NCBI RefSeq assembly: GCF_007655485.1
Contig: NZ_VJXQ01000002.1
Location: 153,436-217,435, forward strand
DNA: 64,000 bases
From: Halobellus captivus
GTDB lineage: Archaea > Halobacteriota > Halobacteria > Halobacteriales > Haloferacaceae
Reading direction: 5' to 3'
Shown here: positions 8,942 through 17,443 of the stretch, one piece after another
Layout of the letters: the number at the start of each line of letters is the position of its first letter
Numbering within the stretch: position 1 is the first letter of the stretch
Position numbers and translations under genes: made by a program
The notes under the pieces: model-generated
Database searches by the model: none
What the model was told of the DNA's origin: nothing
The model's input: the letters and a program-made list of their open reading frames with translations, nothing else

Positions 8942-8991
8942 GCGTAATCGGAGAACTGCAAGCGCCGCGTAATCGGAGAACTGCAAGCGCC
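8942..8991. repeat. Perfect 25-bp tandem duplication downstream of psmB
   Basis: Two identical 25-bp units beginning GCGTAATCGGAGAACTGCAA occupy 8942-8966 and 8967-8991. They lie between the convergent psmB and GCS2-family genes. One of several short tandem duplications at gene ends in this window. Confidence 0.9.
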
Positions 8992-9021
8992 GATTCCCGC
9001 CGTTCGTTCCTCCGTGTCCGC

Positions 9022-10554
9022 CTACAGCCAGTCGGCAAACGAGCCGTCGAGGAGCGTCTCGCGCTGCTTCCGCACGTAGTCGCGCTGCATCTCCGAGACC
9101 GCGTCGGCGAAGCTGTCACCGTCGGCGAGGTACTCCCTGACGCGTTCGGTCTTCCAGTCGGCGGGCGTCTTCTCGTTTTTGACGCGGGCACGCAGCGGGC
9201 TCACGTACCGCTCGGCCTCCGATTCCGAACAGCCAGCAGCGGTGAGCCCGTCGACCGCGTGTGCGAAGATGTCCTCGTAGACGGTTTCGACGTCGATGGT
9301 CTCCGCGCCGTCGTTACAGATCCACCGCTGCCCGCCGTCGAGTCCCTCGCGCATCGCGCCGTAGAAGTTCTCGCGGGCGGTCGACCACGGTTGGTCGGTC
9401 GCGGGGTGTTGCCGCCGTGGGAGGCTCTCCATCAGCCCGGCGAACGTCGCCTGGAAGGCGATCGAGTCGCGAACGGTGGGCTGTGCGGCGATCGGTCGGA
9501 ACTCGATGCGGGCGTTCGCCGACGACCGAGACGCCCCGTCGAAGACCGGGCGAACCCAGCGCCAGTAGGTGCCGTGCTTGCGGCGGAGGGTCGCGAACTC
9601 GTCGTCGAAGCGGTTGCCCTCCGGTACGGGCATCGGAACCATCGTCGCGTCGTCGACGACGCGGTCGACCGCCTGTTCGACGTGTTCGAGGTCCTCGGGG
9701 AACGTGACCTTCTCGGTCTCGTCGGTGTTGAGCACCGACTCGAACACGAGGATTCGGTTCTCGGCGTAGCCGTCGGCGAGGATCTTCTGCGCGCCGACGT
9801 CGTCGTACAGGTCCGGCGGGAAAAACGGGGAGTTGACGCCGAGCGCGAGCAGCGGACCCGCGACGCGCAGCGCGTAGTTGAAGTAGGTCGGCAGGTCGGC
9901 GGCGTGTGCGACCTGATAGTGCGGCTGAATAGAGGTAATGAGCGATTCGGGCATCACGGTGTCGGCCGAGAGCGTGACGTTGGGCGCGTCGACGGCCATC
10001 TCCTCGGAGGCGGTCGGGCCGTTGGCCATCGCGTGATACCGGACCGAGTCGCTCATGTTCGTCGCGATGCGGATTCCGTCGGCCTCGACGCTGCCTGTGA
10101 GGTACTCTCGGGAGGTCTCTCCGGCCGGTGGAATCGTCCACAGGCCGTCGCTGACGAGGCGGATTCCCTCCGCGCCGGTGCAGTCGAGTGCGGCCCCGAG
10201 CCGCGCGCGGACTTCCGATTCCTGGGCGCGCAAACCGTCGGGGTTCAGCGGCTGCGGACTGGTCGTCATCTCCGCGTTGTGCAGGCCGAGTTCCTTCTCG
10301 AATCCGATGAGATCGAGGAGGCGGCGCGGCACGCGCATCAGGGCGTAGACGTCGGCATCGTCCGAGGCGGCCCACCGGCCGTCGGCGACGGCGTAAAACT
10401 CGTACTCCAGCCCGACGATCGACTGGTGGTTGTCGAACGTGCCCTCGCGGAGTTCGGCTTTCAGCACCTCGGCGTCGGCTCTCGCCTGTGACTCGAACTC
10501 CTCGACGTCGACCGCGAGCGCGTCGCGCACCGCGTCCGCCAGTTCATCGGTCAT
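9022..10554 (-). CDS. Glutamate-cysteine ligase family (GCS2-like) protein
   Basis: 510-aa cytosolic ATP-dependent carboxylate-amine ligase of the GCS2 type. Visible family features are QSIVGLEYEFYAV near residue 45 (acidic substrate and metal site), ELGLHNAEMTTSPQPL, the central block SVRYHAMANGPTASEEM, a SITSIQPHYQVAH-type region and the C-terminal ARIEFRPIAAQPT. It is longer than the roughly 360-aa haloarchaeal gamma-glutamylcysteine synthetase, so it may be a paralog with another amino-acid substrate. The start at 10554 is the conventional MTDELADAVRDAL. It is divergent from the structured RNA element and the ligase gene. Confidence 0.8.
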   Translation of the reverse strand: MTDELADAVRDALAVDVEEFESQARADAEVLKAELREGTFDNHQSIVGLEYEFYAVADGRWAASDDADVYALMRVPRRLLDLIGFEKELGLHNAEMTTSPQPLNPDGLRAQESEVRARLGAALDCTGAEGIRLVSDGLWTIPPAGETSREYLTGSVEADGIRIATNMSDSVRYHAMANGPTASEEMAVDAPNVTLSADTVMPESLITSIQPHYQVAHAADLPTYFNYALRVAGPLLALGVNSPFFPPDLYDDVGAQKILADGYAENRILVFESVLNTDETEKVTFPEDLEHVEQAVDRVVDDATMVPMPVPEGNRFDDEFATLRRKHGTYWRWVRPVFDGASRSSANARIEFRPIAAQPTVRDSIAFQATFAGLMESLPRRQHPATDQPWSTARENFYGAMREGLDGGQRWICNDGAETIDVETVYEDIFAHAVDGLTAAGCSESEAERYVSPLRARVKNEKTPADWKTERVREYLADGDSFADAVSEMQRDYVRKQRETLLDGSFADWL

Positions 10555-10624
10555 AGCCGTCCGTGAGAGACCCGGCGGCTTGAATCCCGTGCTTCGGCGG
10601 ATCCGGAGACTCTCGGCCGCGAGG

Positions 10625-10630
10625 GTTTAT
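10625..10630 (+). promoter_or_regulatory. TATA-like box of the upstream RNA element (copy 1)
   Basis: GTTTAT in GAGGGTTTATGACC lies about 28 nt before the conserved GTGACGTA at 10656. The second copy of the element has a TATA box at the same distance (62029-62035), so the promoter is part of the duplicated unit. Confidence 0.55.
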
Positions 10631-10655
10631 GACCGATCGAGCGGCCAGCACCCGC

Positions 10656-10762
10656 GTGACGTAGCAGCCATCCCGCGTTGTTCGCGATCGTTCGGCACGA
10701 CGACGCGGGAGTGGAGTCGACGGCGTCCGCGAGGGCGTGGTCGCGAGCGGTGTGCCGACTGT
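10656..10762 (+). ncRNA. Putative structured RNA element, copy 1 (upstream of DNA ligase)
   Basis: Non-coding element about three-quarters identical to 62059-62163. Hairpin P1 pairs 10671-10678 with 10703-10710 (TCCCGCGT/ACGCGGGA). It has a 6-nt bulge, then an inner stem 10685-10691/10697-10702 capped by TCGGC. P2 pairs 10718-10725 with 10736-10743 around a 10-nt loop containing CGCGAGG. TCGGCAC in and beside the P1 loop (10692-10698) is complementary to GTGCCGA at 10752-10758, a possible pseudoknot. A further hairpin (CCGACT/AGTCGG) may follow. The 345-nt spacer 10555-10899 holds no other gene I can support. It could be a free sRNA or the 5' leader of the ligase mRNA. Confidence 0.6.
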
Positions 10763-10899
10763 CAGCCCACAGTGCGATGGGAGTCGGTCGCGGGAGCCTC
10801 GACTCCGAGAGCTTCTGCACCGAACGTCGCATATCGGCCGCGAGGCGGTCCACCCCGGAGTCGGCGGACTCTTATCCGACCGTGCGATACTCCCTGCCG

Positions 10900-12738
10900 A
10901 TGGAGTTCGCCGAGTTCGCAGCGCGCGCCGAAGAGATGGCGGAGGAGTCCGGCGATCTGGCGACGACCGACCTCGTCAGCGACCTCCTCCGGGATGCGGT
11001 CGAGGACTTGCCGATCGTCGTGCGCTTCCTGCAGGGTCGAGTGTATCCGGCGTGGGACGCGATGACGTTGGACGTCGGACCCGCGCTCGTACACGAGTCG
11101 ATCGCCCGCGCGGCCGGACCGAACGTCGACGCCGACGACGTCGAGACCAAACTCGCGGACATCGGCGAGATCGGAGCGGTCGCGGGGAGTTACGACTTCG
11201 GCGGCCAGCGCGGTCTCGACGCGTTTACCGACGCCGACAGCGAGGCGCTGACCGTCGCCTCCGTCGACGAGCGCCTGCGGGAGATCGCGACGACGACAGG
11301 CGACGGGAGCGAGAAGCGACGGCTCGACACGCTGTTCGGACTGTTCAACAGCGCCTCGTCGTCGGAAGCGACGTTCCTCGCCCGCCTCGTCCTCGGCGAG
11401 ATGCGGATCGGCGTCGGCGAAGGAACCGTCCGAGACGCGATCGCCGCGGCGTTTCTGGAAGCACGTGACGGCGACGACGTGGATGGTGACCACGTGGATG
11501 GCGGCGACGCCACTGACGTTGACAGTGACGACGCCACAGACGAGGGTAGTGACGACGCCACCGAGGAGGGTAGTGACGACGCCACCGAGAACGAAAGTCC
11601 GGTTTATGCCGTCGAACGGGCGCTGCAGGTCTCGAACGACTACGGGATGGTCGCCCGCGTCGCCCGCGAGGAGGGACGCGCGGGACTCGAAGAGATCGGG
11701 CTGGAGGTCGGCCGTCCGGTACAGGCGATGCTCGCGCAGGCCGGGAGCGCCACCGAAGCGATCGACGAGTGGGGCGAAGCCGTCGTCGAGACGAAGTTCG
11801 ACGGCGCGCGGGTGCAGGTCCACGCCGACGGGGAGTCCGTCTCGCTCTTTTCGCGGAACATGGACGACGTCACCGATCCCCTCCCCGAGGTCGTCGAATT
11901 CGTCGAGCGCGCGGTCGACGTCCCGGTCGTCCTCGACGGGGAGGTCGTCGCCGTCGCCGACGACGGGTCGCCGCTCCCGTTCCAGGAGGTGCTCCGTCGA
12001 TTCCGCCGGAAGTACGACGTCGAGCGGATGCGCGACGAGGTGCGCGTCGAACTGCGAGCCTTCGACTGCCTGCACGTCGACGGCGAAGACCTGCTCGATG
12101 CACCGCTGCACGAGCGACACGAACGCCTCCGGCAACTGCTCGGCGGGACCGACGCGTTCGCCGAACCCGCCGTTTCGTCGGATCCCGACGAGATCGCGGC
12201 GCTCGAAGAAGAGGCGCTCGAGGCGGGCCACGAAGGTATTATGCTGAAAGAGCCGGAGTCGACGTACGCGCCCGGCAAGCGGGGTCGAAACTGGCTGAAG
12301 CGCAAGCCCAACGTGGAGACACTCGATCTCGTCGTCACCGGCGCGGAGTGGGGCGAGGGTCGCCGCGCGAACCTCCTGGGCACGTTCCTCCTGTCGGCGC
12401 GCGTCGACGGAGCGGGAGAGCACTCGACGAAAAACGGATCCGCCGCGGAGCGCGACGGCTACGCCACGCTCGGCAAGGTCGCGACCGGGATCACGGACGA
12501 AAAACTCGAATCGCTGAGCGAGCGGCTCGAACCGCACATCGAACACGAGTCCGGACAGACCGTCTCGATCGCGCCCGAGGTCGTCTTCGAGGTCGGCTAC
12601 GAGGAGATCCAGGGATCGCCGACGTACGAATCGGGGTACGCGCTCCGGTTTCCCAGATTCATCGGCGTCCGCGAGGACAAAACCGCGGCCGACGCCGACA
12701 GCCTCGACCGCGTAGCGCGGTTGGCCGACGCACAGTAA
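10900..12738 (+). CDS. lig: ATP-dependent DNA ligase
   Basis: 612-aa replicative and repair ligase that seals nicks through a Lys-AMP intermediate. The adenylation motif is VETKFDGARVQVH with Lys299 as nucleophile. Downstream motifs include SRNMDDVTDPLPEV, VVLDGEVVAV, EGIMLKEPESTYAPGKRGRNWLKRKP (motifs IV-V) and a C-terminal OB region. An N-terminal DNA-binding domain occupies about residues 1-230. Residues about 189-232 are an extremely acidic insert with three near-identical 8-residue repeats (SDDATDEG/SDDATEEG/SDDATENE). The start is ATG 10900 (MEFAEFAARAEEM), about 28 nt after a CTTATC TATA-like box; the upstream in-frame extension is the RNA element. Confidence 0.95.
   Translation: MEFAEFAARAEEMAEESGDLATTDLVSDLLRDAVEDLPIVVRFLQGRVYPAWDAMTLDVGPALVHESIARAAGPNVDADDVETKLADIGEIGAVAGSYDFGGQRGLDAFTDADSEALTVASVDERLREIATTTGDGSEKRRLDTLFGLFNSASSSEATFLARLVLGEMRIGVGEGTVRDAIAAAFLEARDGDDVDGDHVDGGDATDVDSDDATDEGSDDATEEGSDDATENESPVYAVERALQVSNDYGMVARVAREEGRAGLEEIGLEVGRPVQAMLAQAGSATEAIDEWGEAVVETKFDGARVQVHADGESVSLFSRNMDDVTDPLPEVVEFVERAVDVPVVLDGEVVAVADDGSPLPFQEVLRRFRRKYDVERMRDEVRVELRAFDCLHVDGEDLLDAPLHERHERLRQLLGGTDAFAEPAVSSDPDEIAALEEEALEAGHEGIMLKEPESTYAPGKRGRNWLKRKPNVETLDLVVTGAEWGEGRRANLLGTFLLSARVDGAGEHSTKNGSAAERDGYATLGKVATGITDEKLESLSERLEPHIEHESGQTVSIAPEVVFEVGYEEIQGSPTYESGYALRFPRFIGVREDKTAADADSLDRVARLADAQ
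11524..11595 (+). repeat. Three 24-bp tandem repeats inside the ligase gene
   Basis: Units at 11524-11547, 11548-11571 and 11572-11595 begin AGTGACGACGCCAC. In frame they encode SDDAT plus three residues. They lie in the acidic linker between the N-terminal DNA-binding domain and the adenylation domain, so copy number can vary without breaking the catalytic core. Confidence 0.9.
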
Positions 12739-12771
12739 CGAGACGGAGACCGTTCGATGTGAGCCCGGGAG

Positions 12772-13866
12772 TTAGATCACGCCCATCGCCGAGAGCCGCT
12801 CGGGGAGATACGTCTCCGTGACGAAGTCGAGACCGCGGGCGGCGAGCGCCTGCTGTTCGGCCTTCTTCTCGATGTCGAGTTGCAGTTCGATCTGTTCGGT
12901 CCAGTAGTCCGTCTCGAAGCGCGGATCCTCGAGTTCAGACTCCAAGGCGTTGATGTCCGAATCGGCCAGCGGGTCCGTCGGGAGATCGTACTCCACGATA
13001 TCCTTGGGCTGGATGCCGACGAACTGGGCCTCGGGCGTCGCCAGGTATTCCGAGAGGTGCGCGGACTTGATCGAACCGTAGGCGACCGAGCCGTAGATCC
13101 GGTAGGACCACGGGTCGCCGTCAGTGAAGACCACGACCGGGAGGTCGAGTTCGTCGTGCAGCCGTTTCGTGATTCGCCGGGTCGCACGGGCTGGCTGGCC
13201 CTTCAGGTGGACGACGAGGCAGTTGTACTCGGTGTCGAAGCCGTTTTCCACTAAGCGGTCGCGCATCCCACCGGTCTCGACGCAGAGGACGAAGTCGATG
13301 TCGTGATCGAGGAACTCGATCGTGTCCGGGTTGTTCGGGATTTGGTAGCCCCCTTCGCCGACGTCCTCCTGACAGTGGATGTCGCGCTCGCCGCGTCGAG
13401 TCTGTTCGCGGAGTTCGAGCGGCCCCATCAGCGTCGCGCCCGACTCCTCCGGCCGCATATGGAAGTCCTCGCGGGTGACCTTCGAGACGATCTCTAAGTC
13501 CTCGATCATCTGGTTCGATTCGTCCTGGCTCTGGAACTGCGCTTCCTCGTTGTCCCACGACTCCGAGAGGTAGTACAGCTCACGCAGGGTCGAAGACCGG
13601 TCCTCCTCAAGTTGGTTGACGAGGAACTCGATGGCGTAGGCGGATTTCAACAGCTTCCGCGCCCCGCGGACGCTGTTGGCCGACCGCGTCGATGTCCGGT
13701 CGCCGTACACCCACACCTTCGAGTCCTCGTCGAAGACGATGTTCGATTTCGTCCGCGTCGGGATGTTCATCCGCGGCACCTCTCCCGCCGCGAACTGGTC
13801 GTAGAACTCCGCGGCGAGATCGATGAGGCGCTCCTGTGCGAGTTCCTCGTCCTGTTTCGTGCTCAT
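12772..13866 (-). CDS. top6A: DNA topoisomerase VI subunit A
   Basis: 364-aa cleavage subunit of the type IIB topoisomerase (Spo11 family). The winged-helix catalytic motif [13 protein letters not shown] contains the tyrosine pair Y98/Y99, one of which attacks DNA. A Toprim fold follows, with [14 protein letters not shown] (Glu) and [22 protein letters not shown] (DxD). It works as an A2B2 heterotetramer with Top6B to relax and decatenate DNA using ATP. The stop codon of top6B is 6 nt upstream of this ATG, so the two form an operon. Gyrase genes are not adjacent in this window. Confidence 0.97.
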   Translation of the reverse strand: MSTKQDEELAQERLIDLAAEFYDQFAAGEVPRMNIPTRTKSNIVFDEDSKVWVYGDRTSTRSANSVRGARKLLKSAYAIEFLVNQLEEDRSSTLRELYYLSESWDNEEAQFQSQDESNQMIEDLEIVSKVTREDFHMRPEESGATLMGPLELREQTRRGERDIHCQEDVGEGGYQIPNNPDTIEFLDHDIDFVLCVETGGMRDRLVENGFDTEYNCLVVHLKGQPARATRRITKRLHDELDLPVVVFTDGDPWSYRIYGSVAYGSIKSAHLSEYLATPEAQFVGIQPKDIVEYDLPTDPLADSDINALESELEDPRFETDYWTEQIELQLDIEKKAEQQALAARGLDFVTETYLPERLSAMGVI

Positions 13867-13872
13867 AGTTGG

Positions 13873-16281
13873 TTAGGCATCGATCGTCAGTTTCTCGGTG
13901 TCGACGCCGTCGACGTCGATCTCGAAGTCGGCGTCGTCGGCGACGGTGTACGTCAGTTTGACCGTCTCGCCCGCGCCCACGGACGGCTCCCACGTGATGA
14001 ACCACTCGCCGTCGAGGTCGACGACGCTCGCGGCGTCCGGGAGATCAGCGGGCTGGGACGAAACGATCTCGGTGATTTTCGGGGTCTCGGTCCGATCGGA
14101 GTGGTTTTCGACGACGAGCGTGACGCTGTCGCCGTCGACGTCGCGCTCGACGCTCACGTTGTTCATAATCCGCGCGAGCGCGCCGTCGATGTTGGGTCGC
14201 TTTCGACCCGTCACCTCCGAGAGCTTATCGGCCATTTCGGGTAGTATGCGTCCGAGGACGTCCTGTTTCTTCCGGCGCTTCTGCATCGAGCGGCGCTTGT
14301 TCAGGTAGGACTTGAGCTCGCGGGCGGCCTCCCGAACCGCGAGTTCGATCTCGTCTTCGATCGCCGGGATGTTCGCGATGGCGTCCTTCGACTCGCTCGT
14401 GAACGGCACGTTCGTCGAGGCGACGTGGATCATAATCACGGCGGGGCCGTTCGGCATCCCGGAACCGCCGGGCTGATCGAGCCCGTAGTTCCGCCAGCCG
14501 ATGCTCTTGACGACGTCCGTCGTCGCGCACGCCCCGCGCTGGTACACCAGGGGAACGCGGTTCGCGAATCGCAGGAGATCGACCGTTCCGTCCTCCAGTT
14601 CGCCGCCGTAGGCGATCCCGGCCTCGACGATGAACGGGTCCCCGCCGTGGACCTCCGCGTCGCGGGTCGCCGCAGCGTAGAAGTCCGCGTCGAACTCCTT
14701 TTTCAGTCCGGCCTCGACGAGTTCGGCCGTAATCGGTGAGAGGCAGTTCGTCGGCGGTGCAAGGATGTCCGCCTCGCGCATCCCTTCGAGTAACTGGGAG
14801 GCGATGTCGCGGTCGTCCGCGACTCGGCTCACCTTCGGAACGTCGTCGGGGACGGTCCGCATCGCCGCCCAGAGCGCGTCGACGACGTTCTCTCGGGCCG
14901 TGTCGCCGAAGGTGACGTCCTCGGAGACGATCCGATCGGCAGAGCGGTCGACGTATTCGACCACGGTAGCGTACGTCGCCCGGTTTCTGTGGTCGCCTTT
15001 GTCGAATTTATCGGCCAGCCGATCGGCCAGCCCCGAGACGGTCGCGTCGTCCTTCCGTGTGCTCGTGGCCTCGTCGACGAGTCCGTAGAGATCCGCGGTC
15101 AGTTCGGAGCGCAGAACCTCCCACGCGGCCTCGACGGCGTTCTCTCTGACGGTGTCGCCGAAGTTCGCGTCGTACTCCTCGGCGACGTCGTCGGCGACGG
15201 TATCGACGATTTCCGAGAGTTCCGAATGAGTAGTCCGCTCCCGCGAGGAGAGCGTGTTCGCGACCCGCTCGGCGAACGTCTCGGTGGCCGCCGCGCCCTT
15301 GTTGGCGACGGCGTCGGTGATCGCGGCTTCGAGGTCGACGTCGGAATCCCGCGGGACGGCCCAGCCCATCTCCCGCCCGAAGTGTCGGTCGCGGAAGTTG
15401 TTCAGGACCTTCTCGCTCGTCTTCGCGCCGACGCGAGTGAACTCCTCCTGGAGGAATCCCGAAACGGAGTACGACTCGGTCACCCCGAGCATCTTGATAA
15501 GCGTCCCGAGTTCGACGCCGTGGGGATGCGGGCGGATCTCCTCGGTTTCGGCGGGCAGGTCCGCGCCTTCGACGCGCTCGTAGTGGCGCGGTCCGTCGAG
15601 CGCGGGCTCCGAGAGGACGAGCCGCGCATGCGGGTTGACGACCGCGGTGTGTTTGACGTAGTCGTGAAGCTGCTGACGCGCCCGCATATTCGCCTCCATC
15701 TCCAGTTCGATCCGCGTGCCGTGCGTCGGCGAGAGGTCGGACTCGCCGGGTGCGCGCTCCTCTTCGACCTGGATCTCCGGCTCGTTCGTATCAGTGTCGA
15801 TGATGAGCTCGAAGTACTGCGCGCGTTCGGATCGCTGGGTTCGGGAGGTGATCTTCGCCGGTTTTCCCGAAGTGAGCTGGGAGTACAGCACAGCCGCCGA
15901 GATTCCGATCCCCTGCTGTCCGCGGCTCTGCTCGCGGGCGTGAAAGCGCGATCCGTAGAGCAGCTTTCCGAAGACCTTGGGGATCTGCTCGCGCGTGATG
16001 CCCGGGCCGTTGTCCTCGACGATGAGGGTGTAGTAGTCGCCGGACTCGCGGATCTCGATCGAGATGTCGGGCTTGATTCCGGCCTCCTCCGTGGCGTCGA
16101 GGGCGTTGTCGACCGCCTCCTTGACGGCGGTGACGAGCCCTCGGGCTCCGGAGTCGAAGCCGAGCATGTGTTTGTTCTTCTCGAAGAACTCGGCGATGGA
16201 GATCGCGCGCTGGCCTTCCGCCAGCTCCTCGGCGATCCCGCCTCCCTCCTCCTCGCCGAGCGTCGACTGGATCGAGGTCAT
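13873..16281 (-). CDS. top6B: DNA topoisomerase VI subunit B
   Basis: 802-aa GHKL ATPase subunit. The N-box is EAVDNALDA (55-63), G1 VEDNGPGI (88-95) and G2 [12 protein letters not shown] (119-130), followed by H2TH and transducer domains and a C-terminal Ig-like segment (about 705-802). It is much longer than crenarchaeal Top6B (about 530 aa). Part of the excess is an insert at about 310-480 that holds an internal duplication: residues 337-391 and 419-475 align, sharing FGDT(V/A)REN and the A(E/D)R(V/L)A start. The start at 16281 gives [15 protein letters not shown], with the helices leading into [13 protein letters not shown]. Confidence 0.96.
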   Translation of the reverse strand: MTSIQSTLGEEEGGGIAEELAEGQRAISIAEFFEKNKHMLGFDSGARGLVTAVKEAVDNALDATEEAGIKPDISIEIRESGDYYTLIVEDNGPGITREQIPKVFGKLLYGSRFHAREQSRGQQGIGISAAVLYSQLTSGKPAKITSRTQRSERAQYFELIIDTDTNEPEIQVEEERAPGESDLSPTHGTRIELEMEANMRARQQLHDYVKHTAVVNPHARLVLSEPALDGPRHYERVEGADLPAETEEIRPHPHGVELGTLIKMLGVTESYSVSGFLQEEFTRVGAKTSEKVLNNFRDRHFGREMGWAVPRDSDVDLEAAITDAVANKGAAATETFAERVANTLSSRERTTHSELSEIVDTVADDVAEEYDANFGDTVRENAVEAAWEVLRSELTADLYGLVDEATSTRKDDATVSGLADRLADKFDKGDHRNRATYATVVEYVDRSADRIVSEDVTFGDTARENVVDALWAAMRTVPDDVPKVSRVADDRDIASQLLEGMREADILAPPTNCLSPITAELVEAGLKKEFDADFYAAATRDAEVHGGDPFIVEAGIAYGGELEDGTVDLLRFANRVPLVYQRGACATTDVVKSIGWRNYGLDQPGGSGMPNGPAVIMIHVASTNVPFTSESKDAIANIPAIEDEIELAVREAARELKSYLNKRRSMQKRRKKQDVLGRILPEMADKLSEVTGRKRPNIDGALARIMNNVSVERDVDGDSVTLVVENHSDRTETPKITEIVSSQPADLPDAASVVDLDGEWFITWEPSVGAGETVKLTYTVADDADFEIDVDGVDTEKLTIDA

Positions 16282-16388
16282 TCTGTGCGCGCTCCTACCC
16301 GACCAACGGTTAAGAAGGGTTCGGGAGTGCGGCGAAAGTGAAACGAGGCGAGAGAACAGCTACCCGTCCGGATCGTCGCGAACGAGAC

Positions 16389-16928
16389 TTACTCGTCGAT
16401 GTCGATCGATTCGATTTCGATGTCCTTCAGCGGCGCGTCGTTGCGATCGGTCGGGACGTTGCCGACCTCCTCGACGACGTCCATCCCGTCGACGACGCGG
16501 CCGAACACGGCGTGCTTGCCGTCGAGATGCGGCTGGGCACCGAGCGTGATGAAGAACTGCGAGCCGTTTGTGTTGGGACCGCGGTTCGCCATCGACAGCA
16601 CGCCCGCGCCGTCGTGGTTCAGGTCCTCGTGGAACTCGTCGTCGAAGGTGTAGCCGGGACCGCCGCGACCGGTTCCCTCGGGGTCGCCGCCCTGGATCAT
16701 GAAGTCGTCGATGATCCGGTGGAAGATCGTCCCCTCGTAGAGGGAATCGGTGCGCGTCTCGCCCGTCTCGGGGTCGCTCCACTCCTTCTCGCCGGTCGCG
16801 AGACCGAGGAAGTTCTCGACCGTACGCGGCGCGCGCTGTTCGAACAGTTCGAGCGTGATGTCGCCCTTCGTGGTGTGCAGTGTCACGACGGGGTTCTCGG
16901 GGCTTTCGAGTTCGGAGTCATCGACCAT
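16389..16928 (-). CDS. Peptidyl-prolyl cis-trans isomerase, cyclophilin type
   Basis: 179-aa cytosolic cyclophilin-like PPIase. Recognisable blocks are [89 protein letters not shown] and [24 protein letters not shown] (Arg) and SQFFIT are active-site motifs. Start ATG 16928 ([12 protein letters not shown]); the longer upstream frame is not family-like. It precedes top6B on the same strand with about 100 nt between, so a separate transcript is likely. Confidence 0.95.
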   Translation of the reverse strand: MVDDSELESPENPVVTLHTTKGDITLELFEQRAPRTVENFLGLATGEKEWSDPETGETRTDSLYEGTIFHRIIDDFMIQGGDPEGTGRGGPGYTFDDEFHEDLNHDGAGVLSMANRGPNTNGSQFFITLGAQPHLDGKHAVFGRVVDGMDVVEEVGNVPTDRNDAPLKDIEIESIDIDE

Positions 16929-16993
16929 AGAGGCGAGAGGAGCGACGGATACAAAACGGTGTCCACTCCGCGGCAACAGGTCGGCGTGGCTCG

Positions 16994-17380
16994 TCACTCG
17001 GGGACCGCGCTCACGTGCATACCCACGAATAGCCACGTTCCGCCGCGGCGCTCCAAGGTCCCGCTCCATCGGCTGTCGAAGTCGTACCCGTGGTCCGACA
17101 CGGCGTCGTCCCAGGCCATACGGACGTCGTCAGAGAACCACGCGTGCTCGCCACGCTCGACGACGCGGAGGTCGCTACTCTCGACGCGCCAGTTCTCGGT
17201 CGTCGCGCTTTGTTCGCGCAGGCCAGCTTCGATCGCCTCGTACCCGGTCAGTTTCTCCGTGATACCGTACTTCACTACCGACGGATCCTCGGCGAAGAAG
17301 GGAGCCAGCGGCTCGCCGCCACGAAGGGCGTCGTAGTACTCGCGGACGCGGTCGGTAGCCGTCTGCTCGGAGTCGGTCAT
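16994..17380 (-). CDS. NTF2/SnoaL-like domain protein
   Basis: 128-aa single-domain protein with the cone-shaped alpha+beta pattern of the SnoaL-like/NTF2 superfamily: an N-terminal helix ([33 protein letters not shown]), [13 protein letters not shown], then beta strands ending [17 protein letters not shown]. These domains bind small ligands or act as small enzymes; nothing shows the ligand here. It is on the same strand as the cyclophilin gene, 65 nt upstream of it. Confidence 0.8.
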   Translation of the reverse strand: MTDSEQTATDRVREYYDALRGGEPLAPFFAEDPSVVKYGITEKLTGYEAIEAGLREQSATTENWRVESSDLRVVERGEHAWFSDDVRMAWDDAVSDHGYDFDSRWSGTLERRGGTWLFVGMHVSAVPE

Positions 17381-17443
17381 ATCGACAACAGCGAGCGCGG
17401 AAAGAAACGCCTGTCGGCGAGCGGGGGATCGGACCGCGCCGCG

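Noticed and set aside
10551-10853. 100-codon minus-strand ORF over the RNA element upstream of lig
   Set aside because: A similar reading (CRT..A..AG.LLRH) appears opposite the second RNA copy, but the similarity follows from the RNA element itself; in copy 2 that frame simply runs on into the RNase Z-like gene. Composition is not protein-like.
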